Shown here piece after piece: positions 44,094 through 56,465 of a stretch of 64,000 nt of DNA. Position 1 is the first letter of the stretch, and the number at the start of each line of letters is the position of its first letter. The stretch is from Siphonodentalium dalli. Lineage: Eukaryota; Mollusca; Scaphopoda; Gadilida; Siphonodentaliidae. The position numbers were made by a program, and so were the translations under genes. Below the pieces are notes generated by a model. That model had not been told where the DNA came from. It did no database searches and saw only the letters and a program-made list of their open reading frames with translations. The stretch spans positions 126,733,989-126,797,988 of the forward strand of contig CP136068.1 of assembly GCA_032622095.1 (NCBI GenBank). Direction: 5' to 3'.

Positions 44094-44473
44094 ACCCAAC
44101 AAACCGGCCAAATAAAGCTTCAACAGCCTAAAATATCTTCGGTCTGTCTCAATAGAACCATACAAATATGGATATCATTGGAACCGGCTCCTTGACCACA
44201 TTGTGATAGTTACAGTTATGCCCTGTGCCAATGCATTCTCTTATATATGCGAGTCGACCATAGGTCGCCTCGCATATATAAGAGAATGCATTGGCCTAAA
44301 AAAAATCTTTTTTTAACACTTTTTACCATTTTTTCTTACATTCTTTAACAATTTTATAATTTTTAATGTGTTAAGCCAATGCATTCTCTTATATATGCGA
44401 GGCGACCTATGGTCGACTCGCATATATAAGAGAATGCATTGGCACAGGGCCCTTCTGTTGGTTAAATGGTTAA
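44094..44473. mobile_element. TTAA fold-back MITE, CCCTTTACCC type
   Basis: TTAA at 44094 and 44470, 372 bp, two intact 69-bp palindromes (44227-44295, 44375-44443). The right end reads GTTGGTTAAATGG (decayed). It ends about 60 bp upstream of candidate exon A. Confidence 0.83.
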
Positions 44474-44535
44474 GGCTTATCGCTCATGTCTATTTGTTCA
44501 CTACAAATTATGTCGCGCACTGTAGTATTGTTCAG

Positions 44536-46003
44536 ATCAAAGTTCAACAAACAATGTCGTTTGTTGAATTTATCACAGGGAGCAGCCCTGAGATTCAAAT
44601 TGGGAGAGGTCACTTCACCCTATCAGATTATTTGGGAGAAGTGGACTATTATCAAGGAGAAGTCATAAAGGCTGAAGTTCAATTTTACACTCCATCCTCA
44701 CCTGCAGTAATGCCCTAAGTAATCGACCTCTTAACCACAGCAGAATTATGGGTAAGTTTTCAGGATTTAGTCGGAAATATGGCTTGTTGCCATTCATCGG
44801 AAAGCTCTCACTAGGTCAAATAGTTGCGAAGCCAGCACCATAACTTTTTCCCTCCATAGTACATATGTAATTCTTAAAACGACTTCTTCTCAAGTGCCGT
44901 CTGGCTAAATGGGTTCATGTTTGGTATGAAGGGCCCTTGGGTGACTGGGGTTCAGATTTGTTCAAATGAGGTCACTGGGTCAAATGCGGGCGCAGCCAGT
45001 GACATAACTAAAAAAAAAAAACAATTTTTTTTTAGATTTAACTTTTAAAAAAAACAGAAAAACAAAATACACTTAATCGTTTTTTTTTATTGTCTATTTG
45101 TTTTTTTTTACTCCTTGCTCATTTTTTTTTTTATTTTAAATTTTAAATTTTAATTTTGAAAAACTAACCAAGTTATAACATCTGCCAGGGTACACCGACT
45201 CACTCCACCTAATTTAGTTGATATCGGTCCAGGGGCCTGGGAGAAAAATCACGAACAGATATTACCCTTGCCAATTGAAGGGTCAAAGTAAGTACATGTT
45301 ACAAATGTTGTTCTTTCACATTCCTGATGCCACAATATTATTTGAGAAGTCATCTCTTTCACTAACAATATAAAGCTTGTCTTCCTGACATTCTCTCTAT
45401 TGTCTCCTGTGTATGAAATCATTGAAATGAGATCTTATCTGACAGTGTTTGATAAACAAATAGCAGATGTTTATTTGTGTCATTTATTTAAATTTAAATT
45501 AGATTAATTCCCATGTGCTGTGTTCTAACAGTTGTACAGGCAAGTGTTACAACATTATGTTTATATAGGCTACTAGCAGGGTTACCCGGCATTGCCCAGG
45601 TTAAAGTGATGTGAAACCCTCTGCATACTGTGGATATTTGGTGGGAATAGAGGATACTCTTGCTCAAATCGTTACACATATTCTCATAAATTGTATATCC
45701 AAATAGCATTGGCTAATTATTTTCAGTTTAAAAGAAATGTTGCTATGCAAGTATATCAGCTACATGTGCCCGACACAGCGAGATTTTGAGTCGTTTATGT
45801 TAGCCGATGAGTCTGTTCTAAAACATGAAATAAATCCTCTGTATTGGGCAGATATAACCTTGTCAGAAAAACTGATGTCAGTATTGGAGGATCCTGAAAA
45901 GTCATATGCCACTGACTGTCCTGAAAAGTCATATGCCACTGACTGTTTTCTTTTATCTCAGAAGAAATTATATTTGACTACACACTGTGGCCACTATTGT
46001 TGA
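44536..46003 (+). CDS. Unrecognised gene: three candidate coding exons
   Basis: Exon A 44536 to about 44707 (acceptor TATTGTTCAG), exon B 45189-45287 (acceptor TCTGCCAG, donor AAA|GTAAGT), exon C 45727-46003 ending TGA. B to C joins cleanly in phase 2, across ...LPIEGS|N|LKEMLLCKY. Exon B reads TPPNLVDIGPGAWEKNHEQI and exon C is Leu/Met/Glu/Asp-rich, ending in a Cys/His tail; composition is protein-like, unlike nearby repeats. Exon A (FTLSDYLGEVDYYQGEVIKA) ends where a family B element starts, so its donor and phase are uncertain. I recognise no domain. It could be part of a larger gene or a decaying one. Confidence 0.45.
44705..44812. mobile_element. Family B, left half, abutting exon A
   Basis: Begins CAGTAATGCCCTAAGTAATC directly after CCTCACCTG of exon A and stops at the usual turn (CTCTCA). 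The second arm is missing. Its GTAATG could act as a splice donor after GCA. No TA precedes it. Confidence 0.72.
45010..45165. repeat. A/T homopolymer-rich tract
   Basis: Runs of A then T (45010-45035, 45080-45160) in the intron before exon B; it may serve as the extended polypyrimidine region. Confidence 0.5.
45189..45287 (+). CDS. Unrecognised gene, exon B
   Basis: 99 bp, phase 2 in and out, 32 whole codons without stop. Conventional acceptor and a consensus GTAAGT donor. Best-supported exon of this gene together with exon C. Confidence 0.5.
45565..45720 (-). mobile_element. Helitron-like 3' end, reverse orientation
   Basis: Read on the minus strand: GGGCAATGCCGGGTAACCCT then GCTAGTA (about 45572-45600), a hairpin-like CCNGG motif plus CTAG as at 27905. 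The following GTTAAAGTGATGTGAAAC resembles 12788. It lies in the intron before exon C. Confidence 0.45.
45727..46003 (+). CDS. Unrecognised gene, exon C with 27-bp in-frame duplication
   Basis: Acceptor ATTATTTTCAG. 92 codons to TGA. CCTGAAAAGTCATATGCC... is duplicated over 27 bp (about 45893-45946), so PEKSYATDC appears twice in a row without breaking frame. Ends HCGHYC. Confidence 0.48.
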
Positions 46004-46195
46004 GCATGCCTTCTATACATTTCCATATCTCTTGATAAATTGTAACTTTTTTGTGGAAACTATATTGAGTGTGGCAGACTCAATTGTACTATAATATTAA
46101 CATGAGCCATTCTAATATGCAATCCTCTGACGGTTCAAGGTACCTCAGTTTGCAAGAATATATGCATCTCTTAAACAGAATGATAAATATACTTT

Positions 46196-49100
46196 GAATG
46201 CTTCATTCTATGCATCTGTTTTGCATCTGTTTTGAATTCGATCACCATTTGTCGAGACTGTGAACATTGAACGCCAAATACTCCTTAGAACGAAATGGAG
46301 ATGGCCTGGGAAATGAGTATATATAACTTTGGCGGTTATCGGCGATATACCAATTTTATCAATGCTAGTGCATCTCCTCTCACCATCCATGACCCAAACG
46401 ACACCAAATCTGATTTAATTCATCGTAGCGTTAGAGAAGAACGTTCATGAATTTGGTGGAAATTAGTTCTAAATATATTGATATCAGTTTTGGTTTAACT
46501 CCCTCCCCCATGCATGACTTAAATGGCGCCAAGTTTGACATATTTAAACCATGTCCATTAGACTCATGCATGCATGATATAATGGAGATGATTATATATA
46601 TAAGTTTGGTTATAATCGGCAACTAAATCAATTCTTATCATAGTTATTATCCCCCATCTCTCACCCAAATAGCACCAACTTGGCGTCTCTAAATCACATG
46701 ATTATATTCCTCGTATCATGGAGAAGAATAATATATCGATTTGGCGGAAATCTGCGCTAAAATAGTTTTTAAAATCAATTGTTGCACCCTGACTCTAACG
46801 GTGCCATATCATGGGGGTGATTATGTATAAGTTTGGTGGAAATCAGCGACAGAACTATTTCATAATTTATTTGCTGCCCTCCCACTTTTCTGCCCCTGAC
46901 ACCAACAGCGTCACTTTAGAAAATTTAACCTGCACCATTATCTTCCTCGTAAAAAGTTACCTCCGTTAGAACGCCTTGGTGCCTTTTCCATTGTACCCCG
47001 TGAAGTTATATATAGAACACACACAGACAGACATATATTTGCAAATATATTTAGGTACCAAATGTGGCGTTTTTAACACGCACGATTTGATTCATCGTAT
47101 CATTTGAGAAGAACGTGTATGAATTTGATGTTAATTGGGACTAAACATATTTGTATCAGTTTGGTGACCCGCCCGTCCCTATTTCGGACACAAGCGGCAC
47201 CACTTTTGACATAATTAAACCACACACTTATATATATACTCATTATGGAGATGACTATATATAAAATTGGTGAAAATTGGCGAGTATACAAATTCGTATC
47301 AAATTTAGGGCCCCCATATCTCTCACCAAAACAGCGCCAATTTGGCGTATTTAAACCACACGATTATATTCCTCGAATCACGGAGAAGAATATGTATCAG
47401 TCTGGTGGAAATCGGCGCTAAACATATTGTTTATCATTTTTTTTGTCTCTCTCACCCTCTGTGGACATTTGACTCGAATGACACAACTTTTGACATCTTT
47501 AAACCACACAATTAGACTCCTGATATCATGGAGATGATTATTTATGATTGGTGCTAAAAAAAAATTATATCAAATTTAGTTACCACCCACCCACACCATC
47601 TATCACACGTACAACACCAATATGGCGTCTTTAAATCAAATGATTTGATTCCTCGTATCATGGATAAGAATGTGTATCAATTTGGTGGAAATTGGCCGCT
47701 AAAAATATTGTGCATCAATTTTGGTGCCCCTCTCCTTTGCAGTGCACCCCTGACTCGAATCCACTATTAACAGTTTTAAGCCACACCATTTGACTCCTCA
47801 TACCATGTGGATGATTTTGTATAAGTTTGGTGGCAATCGGTGACTAAACCAATTCTTATCAAATTTAGTGCCTACCCCCCCCCCCCCCAATCTCTCATCC
47901 AAACGACACCAATTTGTGTGTCTTTAAATCACACAATTAGTTTCCCTGTATCATTAAGAAGAAAGTGTGTCAATTTGGTGGAAATCGGCGCTAAATTAGT
48001 TTTATCAATGTTGGTGCCCCTCTCCCTTTCAGTGCACCACTGACTCGAATGACGCCACTTTGACAGCTTTAAGCCACACCATTATAGACTCCTCATACCG
48101 CAATCGGCGACTAAACCAATTCTTATGTAAGTTAGTGCCCACACCCCCCAATCTCTCATCCAGACGACACCAATTTGGCATCTTTAAATCACACAATTAG
48201 ATTCTTTGTTTCATAGAGAAGAACATGTATAAATTTGGTAGAAATCGGCGCTAAAATTATTTATTCAATTTTGGTGCCACTCTCCCCTTCCGTGCATCCC
48301 TGACTCGAAAGGCGCCACTTTTGACATATTTAAACCACACCATTAGATTCCTCATATCATGCATGGTGATGATTATATTCCCGTCCCGGCCCATATAAAT
48401 ATGATAGTTGAGAAGATATAGTTGTTCAAGTGCCTTAATTCTGTCACCATTTATCGAGGTTGTGAAATTACATGTATGGAGATGACTATATATAACTTTG
48501 GTGGATATCGGCGGCGAAAACACCCTCATCAATGTTATAGTGACCATCCTCTCTCCATCTCTGTCCAAAACGGCACGAATGTGGTGTCTTTAATCCACAA
48601 TATTTGATTCCTTGTATCATTGGATAAGAACGTGCATGAAATGGTGGAAATATATAGTGCTGAATATATTTGTATAAGCTGTTGTGCCCCTCTCCTCCCC
48701 TCCCCATTCATGACTCGAACGGCGTCACTTTTGACATATTTAAACCACGTCCATTAGACTCCTGATATCACGGAGATGATTATATATCTGTATTAGTTTG
48801 GTGGTAATCGGCAACTAAACAAATTCTTAGTAAAATAGTGCCCCCATATCTCACCCAAACGGCACCAATTTGGCGTCTTTAAATCAGACGATTCGATTCC
48901 TCGTATCATGAAGAATATGTATAAATTTTGTGGAAATCGGCGCTAATATATGTTATCAATTTCGGTGCTCCTCTCTCCCCCGTGCACCCAAACGTTACAC
49001 ATTTGGCGTCTTCAAACCACACGATAATAGATTCATCGTATATTGGAGACGAATATGTGTCAATTTCTGCTCCTCCCTCCCTCCGTGTACCACTGACTCG

Positions 49101-49985
49101 AACCGTGCCATAATTATCATGGAGATGAGCATGTATAAGTTTGGTGGAAATCGCAACAAAAATATTTAATAATTTTTGCTGCCCCTCCCTTTTTTGCCTC
49201 TGACACCAACAGATTAGAGATGAACGTGTATGAATTTGGTGGAAATTGGCTCTAAAAATATTTTTTTTTAGCAATTCTCGTGCACTCTCCTCTTCAGTGC
49301 ACACCTGACTCGTCACTTTTGACAGCTTTAAATTAAGCCATGCCTTATATACTCCTGATATCATGGGGATGATCGATTATATAGGTACACCACACATTAA
49401 TTGAAACGTTGAGATAAATTGGTTCAGCTGTACCAATTTCTTAGTTCCCATTGTGAATGACGGCCGCCTGGTAGAGCGGAAGTATGTCCGTACTCAGTAC
49501 GGACGTATGTATGTAGCATACAGCGTGACATTTTAGGTCCGTATTCAGTACTGATGTATATAGCAGCCAATAGATTAAATCACACGATTATATTACTTGT
49601 ATTATGGACAAGATGTGTATCAGTTTGGTGGAAATCGGCGCTAATATATTTTTCATCAATTTTGGTGCCCTCTCCCTTTCCCTCCCTGACTCGAACGGCG
49701 CCACTTTTGACATCTTTAAACAACGCCATTATATTCCTCATATCATGGAGATGAGTATGTATAAGTTTGGTGGAAATCGGCGCCAAAATGTGTGCTGCCC
49801 CTCCATTTTCTGTTCCTGAAAACAGCGTAACTTTAGAAAATTCTAACCCGCACCATTATCTTCCTCGTAAAAAGTTACCCCCCTGTTAGACCCCTTGCAT
49901 ATAGATGCCCCCCCCCCCCCCCGTGAATTTCTATAGAACACAGACAGACAAACATGCAGAGAGACGTTCGCAAATATAGAAAAAG
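46196..49985. repeat. Degenerate tandem array, about 280-bp units
   Basis: At least nine units with the order: CACCAATTTGGCGTCTTTAA, CCTCGTATCATGGAGAAGAA, TTTGGTGGAAATCGGCGCTA, GACTCGAACGGCGCCACTTT, CATGGAGATGATTATATATA. Half-units of about 140 bp are alternately related. C-runs at 47877-47889 and 49906-49922. Ends ACAGACAGACAAACATGCAG, as transposon-borne arrays often do. Irregular spacing, no coding capacity. Confidence 0.65.
49475..49575. mobile_element. Relic of the CCTCTTCGCTGCTA element inside the array
   Basis: GTCCGTACTCAGTACGGACG and GTAGCATACAGCGTG match the right half of the 31011 element; ends CAGCCAATAGATTAA. Confidence 0.45.
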
Positions 49986-50216
49986 GTAAAAATATTTGGA
50001 CACAGCTGCAAAATAAAAGTACAATCTCAAATATTATGTTGAGTTATATGTGTTAAAATATAAATTCACCGGGAACAGACTATTATTCCAAAATCATCAT
50101 ATCCAGGACAGATTGGCGAAGCCCTCTACAAAGTACTGTACTCTACATGTATATTGTGTGTGTTATATGTTTGATTTTTTGAAATAAATACTGTTTACAC
50201 CAAAGTACTGTTGTTT

Positions 50217-50363
50217 AAGAAATAAATACACGGTGTAGAGGTGTGTATGGTCAAGTTGTACCACAAAAAACTGATTGTAGGACGACGCGTAGCGGAGTCC
50301 TACAATCAGTTTTTTGTGGTACAACTTGACCATACACACCGATACACCGTGTATTTATTTCTT
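50217..50363. repeat. 147-bp inverted repeat
   Basis: Arms AAGAAATAAATACACGGTGT ... and inverse, 63-64 bp each, around GACGACGCGTAGCGGAGTC. The inner box TGTGGTACAA also occurs near 53574-53616. Flanks not duplicated; type unknown. Confidence 0.7.
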
Positions 50364-51003
50364 TTGTAATACGACTGAAAGTTTATGGTCACAATTCGAC
50401 TGAATAGTCAACGAAATACTGCGCTTTTTCGGTCTCAGGTGAGAAAACATTTCGTGGTGTAATTCGTATTGGGCGTACTCGATTTCCTTGCATGGAGTAC
50501 TCCGGTAATCTTGTCTTGTTATGAAATTCCCCCGTTGACTTTTCGAGGCACCTCTTCTAGAAAATAATCGTTGTGATTGGCTAAAAAAACGATGTGTTTT
50601 CAGCGGCGCCCGTGCCTTTCATTTAAATTGTACAGGAAATACGATTGCGGTCATTTCTGTGTTGAACGTTGTTGGGACAACATGAATATGATCATCGACT
50701 ATGGACAATTTTCCTTACACAAAGCGATCTAAATGATCTAGTTTACTAAACTAATCTTATCCCCCTTCTGTACTGGTGAACAAACGCTTTCATTTTCAAC
50801 TTGATTCCGAAATATCGAATATGATCGAGATTCGAATCGACGAATGCACAGCCCGGCCCCATGGATTTATTTTGTCATTTAATATACTTATTAAGTAACT
50901 TTCTTTGGTCGTAACATATATCAATATACCATAACATCATTTGGACCATATTCATTGGCGACAAATCGCTAGAAAATTCGCAAGATTGTCAAGATGTAGC
51001 AAA
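50364..51003. other. Stretch without recognised gene
   Basis: Moderately GC-balanced unique-looking DNA. It includes CGGCGCCCGTGCCTTT (50603), a possible relic of the ACGGGCGGCG TIR. No coding call. Confidence 0.4.
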
Positions 51004-53482
51004 ATTCAAGGTTGGCGTAGTTCGGTATAGCTCAGGGGACCACCGGAACATTTCGTACTCGGTTTGATTACGTCGCTTTTCACTTTGAATGTACGCATTG
51101 ACCTGCGACCGTATGACGTGGGTGGTTGTTCTCGATCAAACTTTTTCAAAAAGCGAAAAAAATAAATCACTGAATCGGGGGAATTGATTGATAATATGAC
51201 ATCAATATTTACATAAGTGAAAGGATAAGTGGTCGAAGAAATTAATAAGAGTTGAGAACGACGAAGAAAGAGCACTGTACCGTAGTGTACGGCCAAAAAT
51301 AATAGAATGGATGAATTTTTTTTATCAATATCAGCACTTGGTGAGTGGATCATGGATGTCATTTGAAGTTGAAATTGAGAATAGGCCTATTACAGTATTA
51401 GAGAAATTGAGTTTGGTTTTGATGTTGTTTATGAGTAATTATGAGTTTATTTTCAGTAAAATTAATTGATTTTAGGTGTCCAAATGCGGAGCAATGTTAT
51501 AGTGAACTGGACAGAAGAAATGTATTTTAGTAGTCAAATATGGAAAAATGGCCCAAAATTTAGGGCCAGAAGGGTCAAAATTGGGGTTCTGACTCTCAAT
51601 AAACCCTATTTTTATGACAATTTGTCCAAAATCTATCAGACAAATACTATAAATGATAATTACTACTAAATTGAAGTGAATGAGAGAGAAAAATTATTTA
51701 ATTAGGAGGTCTAATTTTGACCAAAGGGTTTTCAACACAAAATTGGGGTTCGGCCCCTGAGAGTGAGACCCTTATTTTAGCACTTAAAAATGTTTTTAAA
51801 TGGAACAATGATTATCAATATTATTGAATAGTAAATTAAACTTATTTGGGAGAGATAAAAAAAGAGTTTGTGGGAGTACAATCTGCATGGGAAACAGGGT
51901 TGAACCAAACAAATTGGGTGAAATCTGGGTGCAAATGGTTGAAATAGGGCATTTACGCTTAAGCGTAATGAATTGCGCTTAAGTGTAATTAATTGCGCTT
52001 AAGCGTAATTGTGACTACTATCTAACCTACCCATAAACTATTGGCATGACCTAGTGTATCACCTAGCAACACAAGAGGAGCAATGGGCTAATTTTAACCT
52101 GTTTTAATTAGCCTGGGTACTCAACAGCCAACTGTGAGTATGTGTTCAACAATGATAATCCCTAATTACATATTATCAGCAACCCTATATCCAAAGAATT
52201 GATGTCTCCTTCCCGGAACTCTAGTAATTTTTTGTATGTTGTTTTTTAATGTATTTTTGCACAGATTTGGGCCCTTACTATGGTCATATACTACAGCATG
52301 CATGTGGTGTCACTGCATGAGGGCTTGCTTACCTCATATGGTTTACTTATTGACTTAAATCAGGGGAAAAAAAACCCTATTTTCATATTATCAGCATCCC
52401 TGTCCAAAATAATTGGTGTCTCATTCCTGGAGCTTTGGTGTCTCAGTCCTCGAGCTCTAGTTTTTTTTATTAAATCAGCATCTCTTGCACAAATCAATAG
52501 TATTTCCATGGTCATATTATATAGTGTGAATGTGGTGTCACCGAGGGCTTGCTTCCCTCATATGGTGTGCCTGTATACTTGAAAATTGAAGAAAATCAAA
52601 GTCACCCCGACTAATACAGAAAGTAATGCTATTGCAAGTAGCCCCAACTAATATATAGTATAATATACCGAAGATAATATAATGCTATCACAAGTCGCTC
52701 CAACTAAAACAGAAGGTAATACTATTGCAAGTCAGTCATTTTGATAAAGAAGTTGGGCTAGCTCCCTACCCATCCAAATCAATGAAACCAAGAGGCGATA
52801 TGTCAATCGGAGTTTACCTATTTATTCACCAGGGGTGTTTAGTTACATATAACCATGAATTGCGCTTAAGCCTTTTAACTTATTAAGCGCAATTAATTTT
52901 TAAATGTGAATTTGGCCTCCCATAATTTGGCATAAACTTGGGCCCTTTTGTTAAAAAATGAGCATGCGCCATGAAATTCCTCATTGAAAACTAGTAAACT
53001 ACCATATAAACCATTAGTTCAGTAGTTGTATACAGTAATACACCTGCTCTTCTGTAATTCCGCGAATAGGCCAAAGTAACTATTACTATAGTAAACTCAT
53101 TTTTAAATATTGCAGTTAAAACTTAAAATTTAATTAAATGTGCAGTAATAATATATTGATTCTAATTATGTCAAATTTACAAGTGTTTTATTAGATTGGT
53201 CATCATTGATGTATGACCAATCTAAAAAAAAAAGCACTCTGTTCCGTTTTGTGGCCAATATCAGCGATTCTTTATGATCAAGTCTTCAATTTTGAAAACA
53301 AAATTCTCGTCACTCTGATCACGTGTATAAAATAAACAAAAGAACTCTTCTGTTCACTGAGGTACAAAAATTGTGGCATGATTTTTCGAAAAGTACATAG
53401 TACTTCCGGTTACGTTTCGTAACCTTTCGTAACCTCAGATGGTCCCCTGAGCTATACCGAACTAAGCCAACCAAAATTCAAA
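51004..53482. mobile_element. 2.5-kb element bounded by 40-bp inverted repeats
   Basis: AATTCAAGGTTGGCGTAGTT through CAGGGGACCA at 51004-51042 is repeated inverted at 53444-53482. Interior: GCGCTTAAGCGTAAT palindromic cluster (51953-52008) and a duplicated 230-bp phrase (ATGGTCATAT(A/T), GTGGTGTCAC, GAGGGCTTGCTT at about 52280 and 52500). No transposase frame; TSD not clear. Confidence 0.5.
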
Positions 53483-53489
53483 GGGTTAC

Positions 53490-54085
53490 GGGTGCGGGTG
53501 TACTCCGTTGATGCCCCGTTTGCGCGGAGTTAGAAAAGACGGGAAAAGTCGCGTGCGGTGATCTGAATAAACCGATTTTTTTCGTGGTACAATCGGAAAA
53601 AGTAGAATTGTACCACAAAACTGGAACGAGATAGCCATGGTAACTCGGGCCACTGGCCAATCAGAACATGGCTTTTAAGCATAGTTAGGCAGGGTCGTAT
53701 TACAATTACTAATAAATCGGTCATTACGCCCTATTAGGGTGTGTATTCGCAACGATAGTTGACACCGTCGTAGGAGGCGAGGGAGTAAATGTGATTAAAA
53801 ACGACGTACTCGCTATTTGCGTACTTGGATGGTATAAGTGTTATCAGAACAGTATTAAAATAAAATATAAAATATATGCGTATTTGAACCATGTAACGAA
53901 CACGACAATTTTGGCTTGATTAGTATTCTGCATGCTATGTCATGCTGTGTCCGATAGTACTTAAGATAGTATACTATATATAGTTATGGTTTGATGTGTT
54001 CCAGGATCTAGGATAAACTTCCTTTCCCCAGTGATTGTAACTGCTAAGGTTAAATGATTATAAGTAAGCACAATAGGTGGGATAC
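53490..54085. other. Stretch without recognised gene
   Basis: Short frames only. TGTGGTACAATCGG/TTGTACCAC near 53574-53616 is a small inverted repeat related to the 50217 palindrome. Confidence 0.4.
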
Positions 54086-54261
54086 ATAAATAATATAGTG
54101 TAAGAACATACAAGCATAATTAACAAGATCTTATTATGACTAGTAGTAACCATTGTATATAGTCAAGGGATGGTCTAATCGGTATCATCATATAGTAAAC
54201 AATAGCATGATACACGTCATAGACACTGTTATCATGATATATCAGACCTTATTTGGCCACA
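54086..54261. repeat. 175-bp direct repeat, copy 1
   Basis: TAAATAATATAGTGTAAGAA through TTATTTGGCCA; copy 2 at 56466-56637 is nearly identical (one 2-bp indel noted). Spacing 2.4 kb. LTR-like by arrangement, but it lacks TG...CA ends. Confidence 0.78.
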
Positions 54262-54879
54262 TGATACCCCATGTGCACTTATACTCCCGAAACCACATAT
54301 GAAATAACAGATTGCTTTATATTTGTTAAAGACCAGAAGTGTACCTGATGAGCTGCTGTGGCCAAACATTTTTTGATAGGACCAACTTTCGGTACAAAAA
54401 TATGATTTCGGAACGGACTTCGTAAACATTTTCCAAACAATTGATTCCTTCTGTGTTATCAAGCCAATACGATAAGTCAAAAAATAAACACTCAAAAAAT
54501 AAACACTCAAATACAGTAAATATGACATGTTTACATAGCTACACATGTCAACACCACTTTAGAAACAGGGCCCGTTAACCAACAAACCATTTAACTTATG
54601 GATGGTTGATTGTATACCTGTATGTGGGATGGCCCACGTTTTTGTCTGCTATCACGATAACAAATTATATGCATGGGAACTTTGAACACAATCCCAGCCG
54701 ATGTACCCTATATACATAAATGTTATATACTCTATATAAAGAGCGTTTACCATATCATATGTATAGGTTTGTAATTTAATTACTTACTGACAACAGCCCT
54801 ATATATCATGACAAATATAAAATAGACAAGTTGTCGTGTGATATATAGATACTTACTACATCTATAGCCAAAGCTACTG

Positions 54880-55420
54880 CATTACATAAAGAGTGGTTTA
54901 TCTATGATTTATTTTTATACGGGATTTATGGGTACCGGTAATCAGACAACGGGACCTCCCTTGATCAAGGAAACGAAATAACCTTCCACGATAATGTGTG
55001 GATAATTCGATAATTGAAAATTTTCAGTGTTGGTATCTTTTAATAAGTATATGAAGTGAAAACATTCATACCCAAGTATGAACGATTATGGTTTGCATAT
55101 GCGTACATGTTAAACGCACTTATTTTACAAAGTCGGGAACTCCAGGCCCCAAAATATGCAAACAAGTAAACACGCACGTATGCATATAATTAAATAGCTT
55201 TATTTGTTATAAATATTGCGGACTCCAACAGTCCAACTCCATGCAGGCATATAATACGCTAATATATATTTAATACAATGTAGGATAACGTTTTGTGGCC
55301 GACATTCAATGTCTGCCGTTTAGTCAGTCCGCCCGTCCGTCCGTTTATGTCTGTTTTCCGCGATAGATTTTTATGTCTCACCTGGATGTCATTAGTATGT
55401 GTATACCGATATTTAATATG
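54880..55420. repeat. Duplicated block, copy C1 (A-rich version)
   Basis: Pairs with 55515-56060. From GCATTA at the start to TGTCTCACCTGGATG at the end the order is the same. In 54890-55218 this copy has A at about 40 positions where C2 has G; in 55219-55400 the copies are almost identical. Confidence 0.8.
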
Positions 55421-55514
55421 GAAAATACGCATATATGATAACGCATGTTGTCTTGTCGTGTAAAATGCTTACTACATGTATCAGCTTTGTTTCCCAGACT
55501 GTTGAGCTACTAGC

Positions 55515-56060
55515 TGCATTATATGTGAGGAGTGGTTCATCTATGAGTTGTTTATTTGTATGCGGGAATTGTAGGTGATCAAACAACGGGACCTCCCTTG
55601 GTCAAAGAAACGGAGTGGCCTTCCACGATGGTGTGTGGATTGTTCGATGATTAATTGTCAGTGTTGGTATCTTTTAATGAGTATATGGGGTGGGGCATTC
55701 ATGCCCAAGTGTGAATGGTTATGGTTTGTATATGCGTACATGATAAACGCACTTGTTTTGCAGGGACGGGGGCTTCGGGCCCCAAAAGTGCAAGCAGGTA
55801 AACACGCACATATATGCGTGTGGTTGGATGGCGTTAATTGTTGTGAATGTTGCGGACTCCAACAGTCCAACTCCTTGCACGCATAAAAGACGCTAATACA
55901 TATATTTAATATATAATGTAGGATTACTTTTTGTGGCCGACATTCAATGTCTGCCGTTTAGTCAGTCCGCCCGTCCGTCCGTTTGCGTCTGTTTTCCGCG
56001 AGAGATTTTTATGTCTCACCTGGATGCCATAATTTGTGTATACTATATTTAATATGTAAA
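55515..56060. repeat. Duplicated block, copy C2 (G-rich version)
   Basis: See C1. G replaces A in runs (GAAATAA to GGAGTGG, TAAATAG to TGGATGG types). A 103-codon open frame (55575-55886) exists only because stops TAA/TAG became TGG; it is Trp-rich and not a credible gene. Confidence 0.8.
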
Positions 56061-56465
56061 ATACGCATATGATAACGCGGAAATATGTAAAATATAGGAA
56101 TGTATGCGCCCGATGCGATCTCGGTGGATTCCGATACCTCCCGCTAACAACAAGGGCACCTCCGATGCACATGTTTATATAAACAATATAACCTGACTAC
56201 GACTGTTGTTGAATTTATAGTTGTAAATTTTAGGCTGTAAGCGTATACCATCGTGTAATCAATTCATGATATTCAGGATTCTCTACAATTTTATTTACAC
56301 TATTTTTATTTTTGACTGGCTAAAACTGCTCCTATACGGCAGACTGTCTGTTCATCATTAGCATAATATAAGCTTCCGGTGAGCAAGGCGGGGTACTTTG
56401 TTTGTGTGCCCAGGACACTGTGGAATCACCTGCTCATTCTGTATATGGGCTCTATAAAACAGAGA

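Noticed and set aside
44486-44554. ATG at 44554 as the true start of the second gene
   Set aside because: Possible, but an acceptor at 44535 with open frame into exon A suggests an internal exon; left undecided and not called a start.
55575-55886. 103-codon Trp/Cys-rich open frame
   Set aside because: The A-to-G differences turn TAA/TAG into TGG; the sister copy C1 is full of stops, and no domain is visible.
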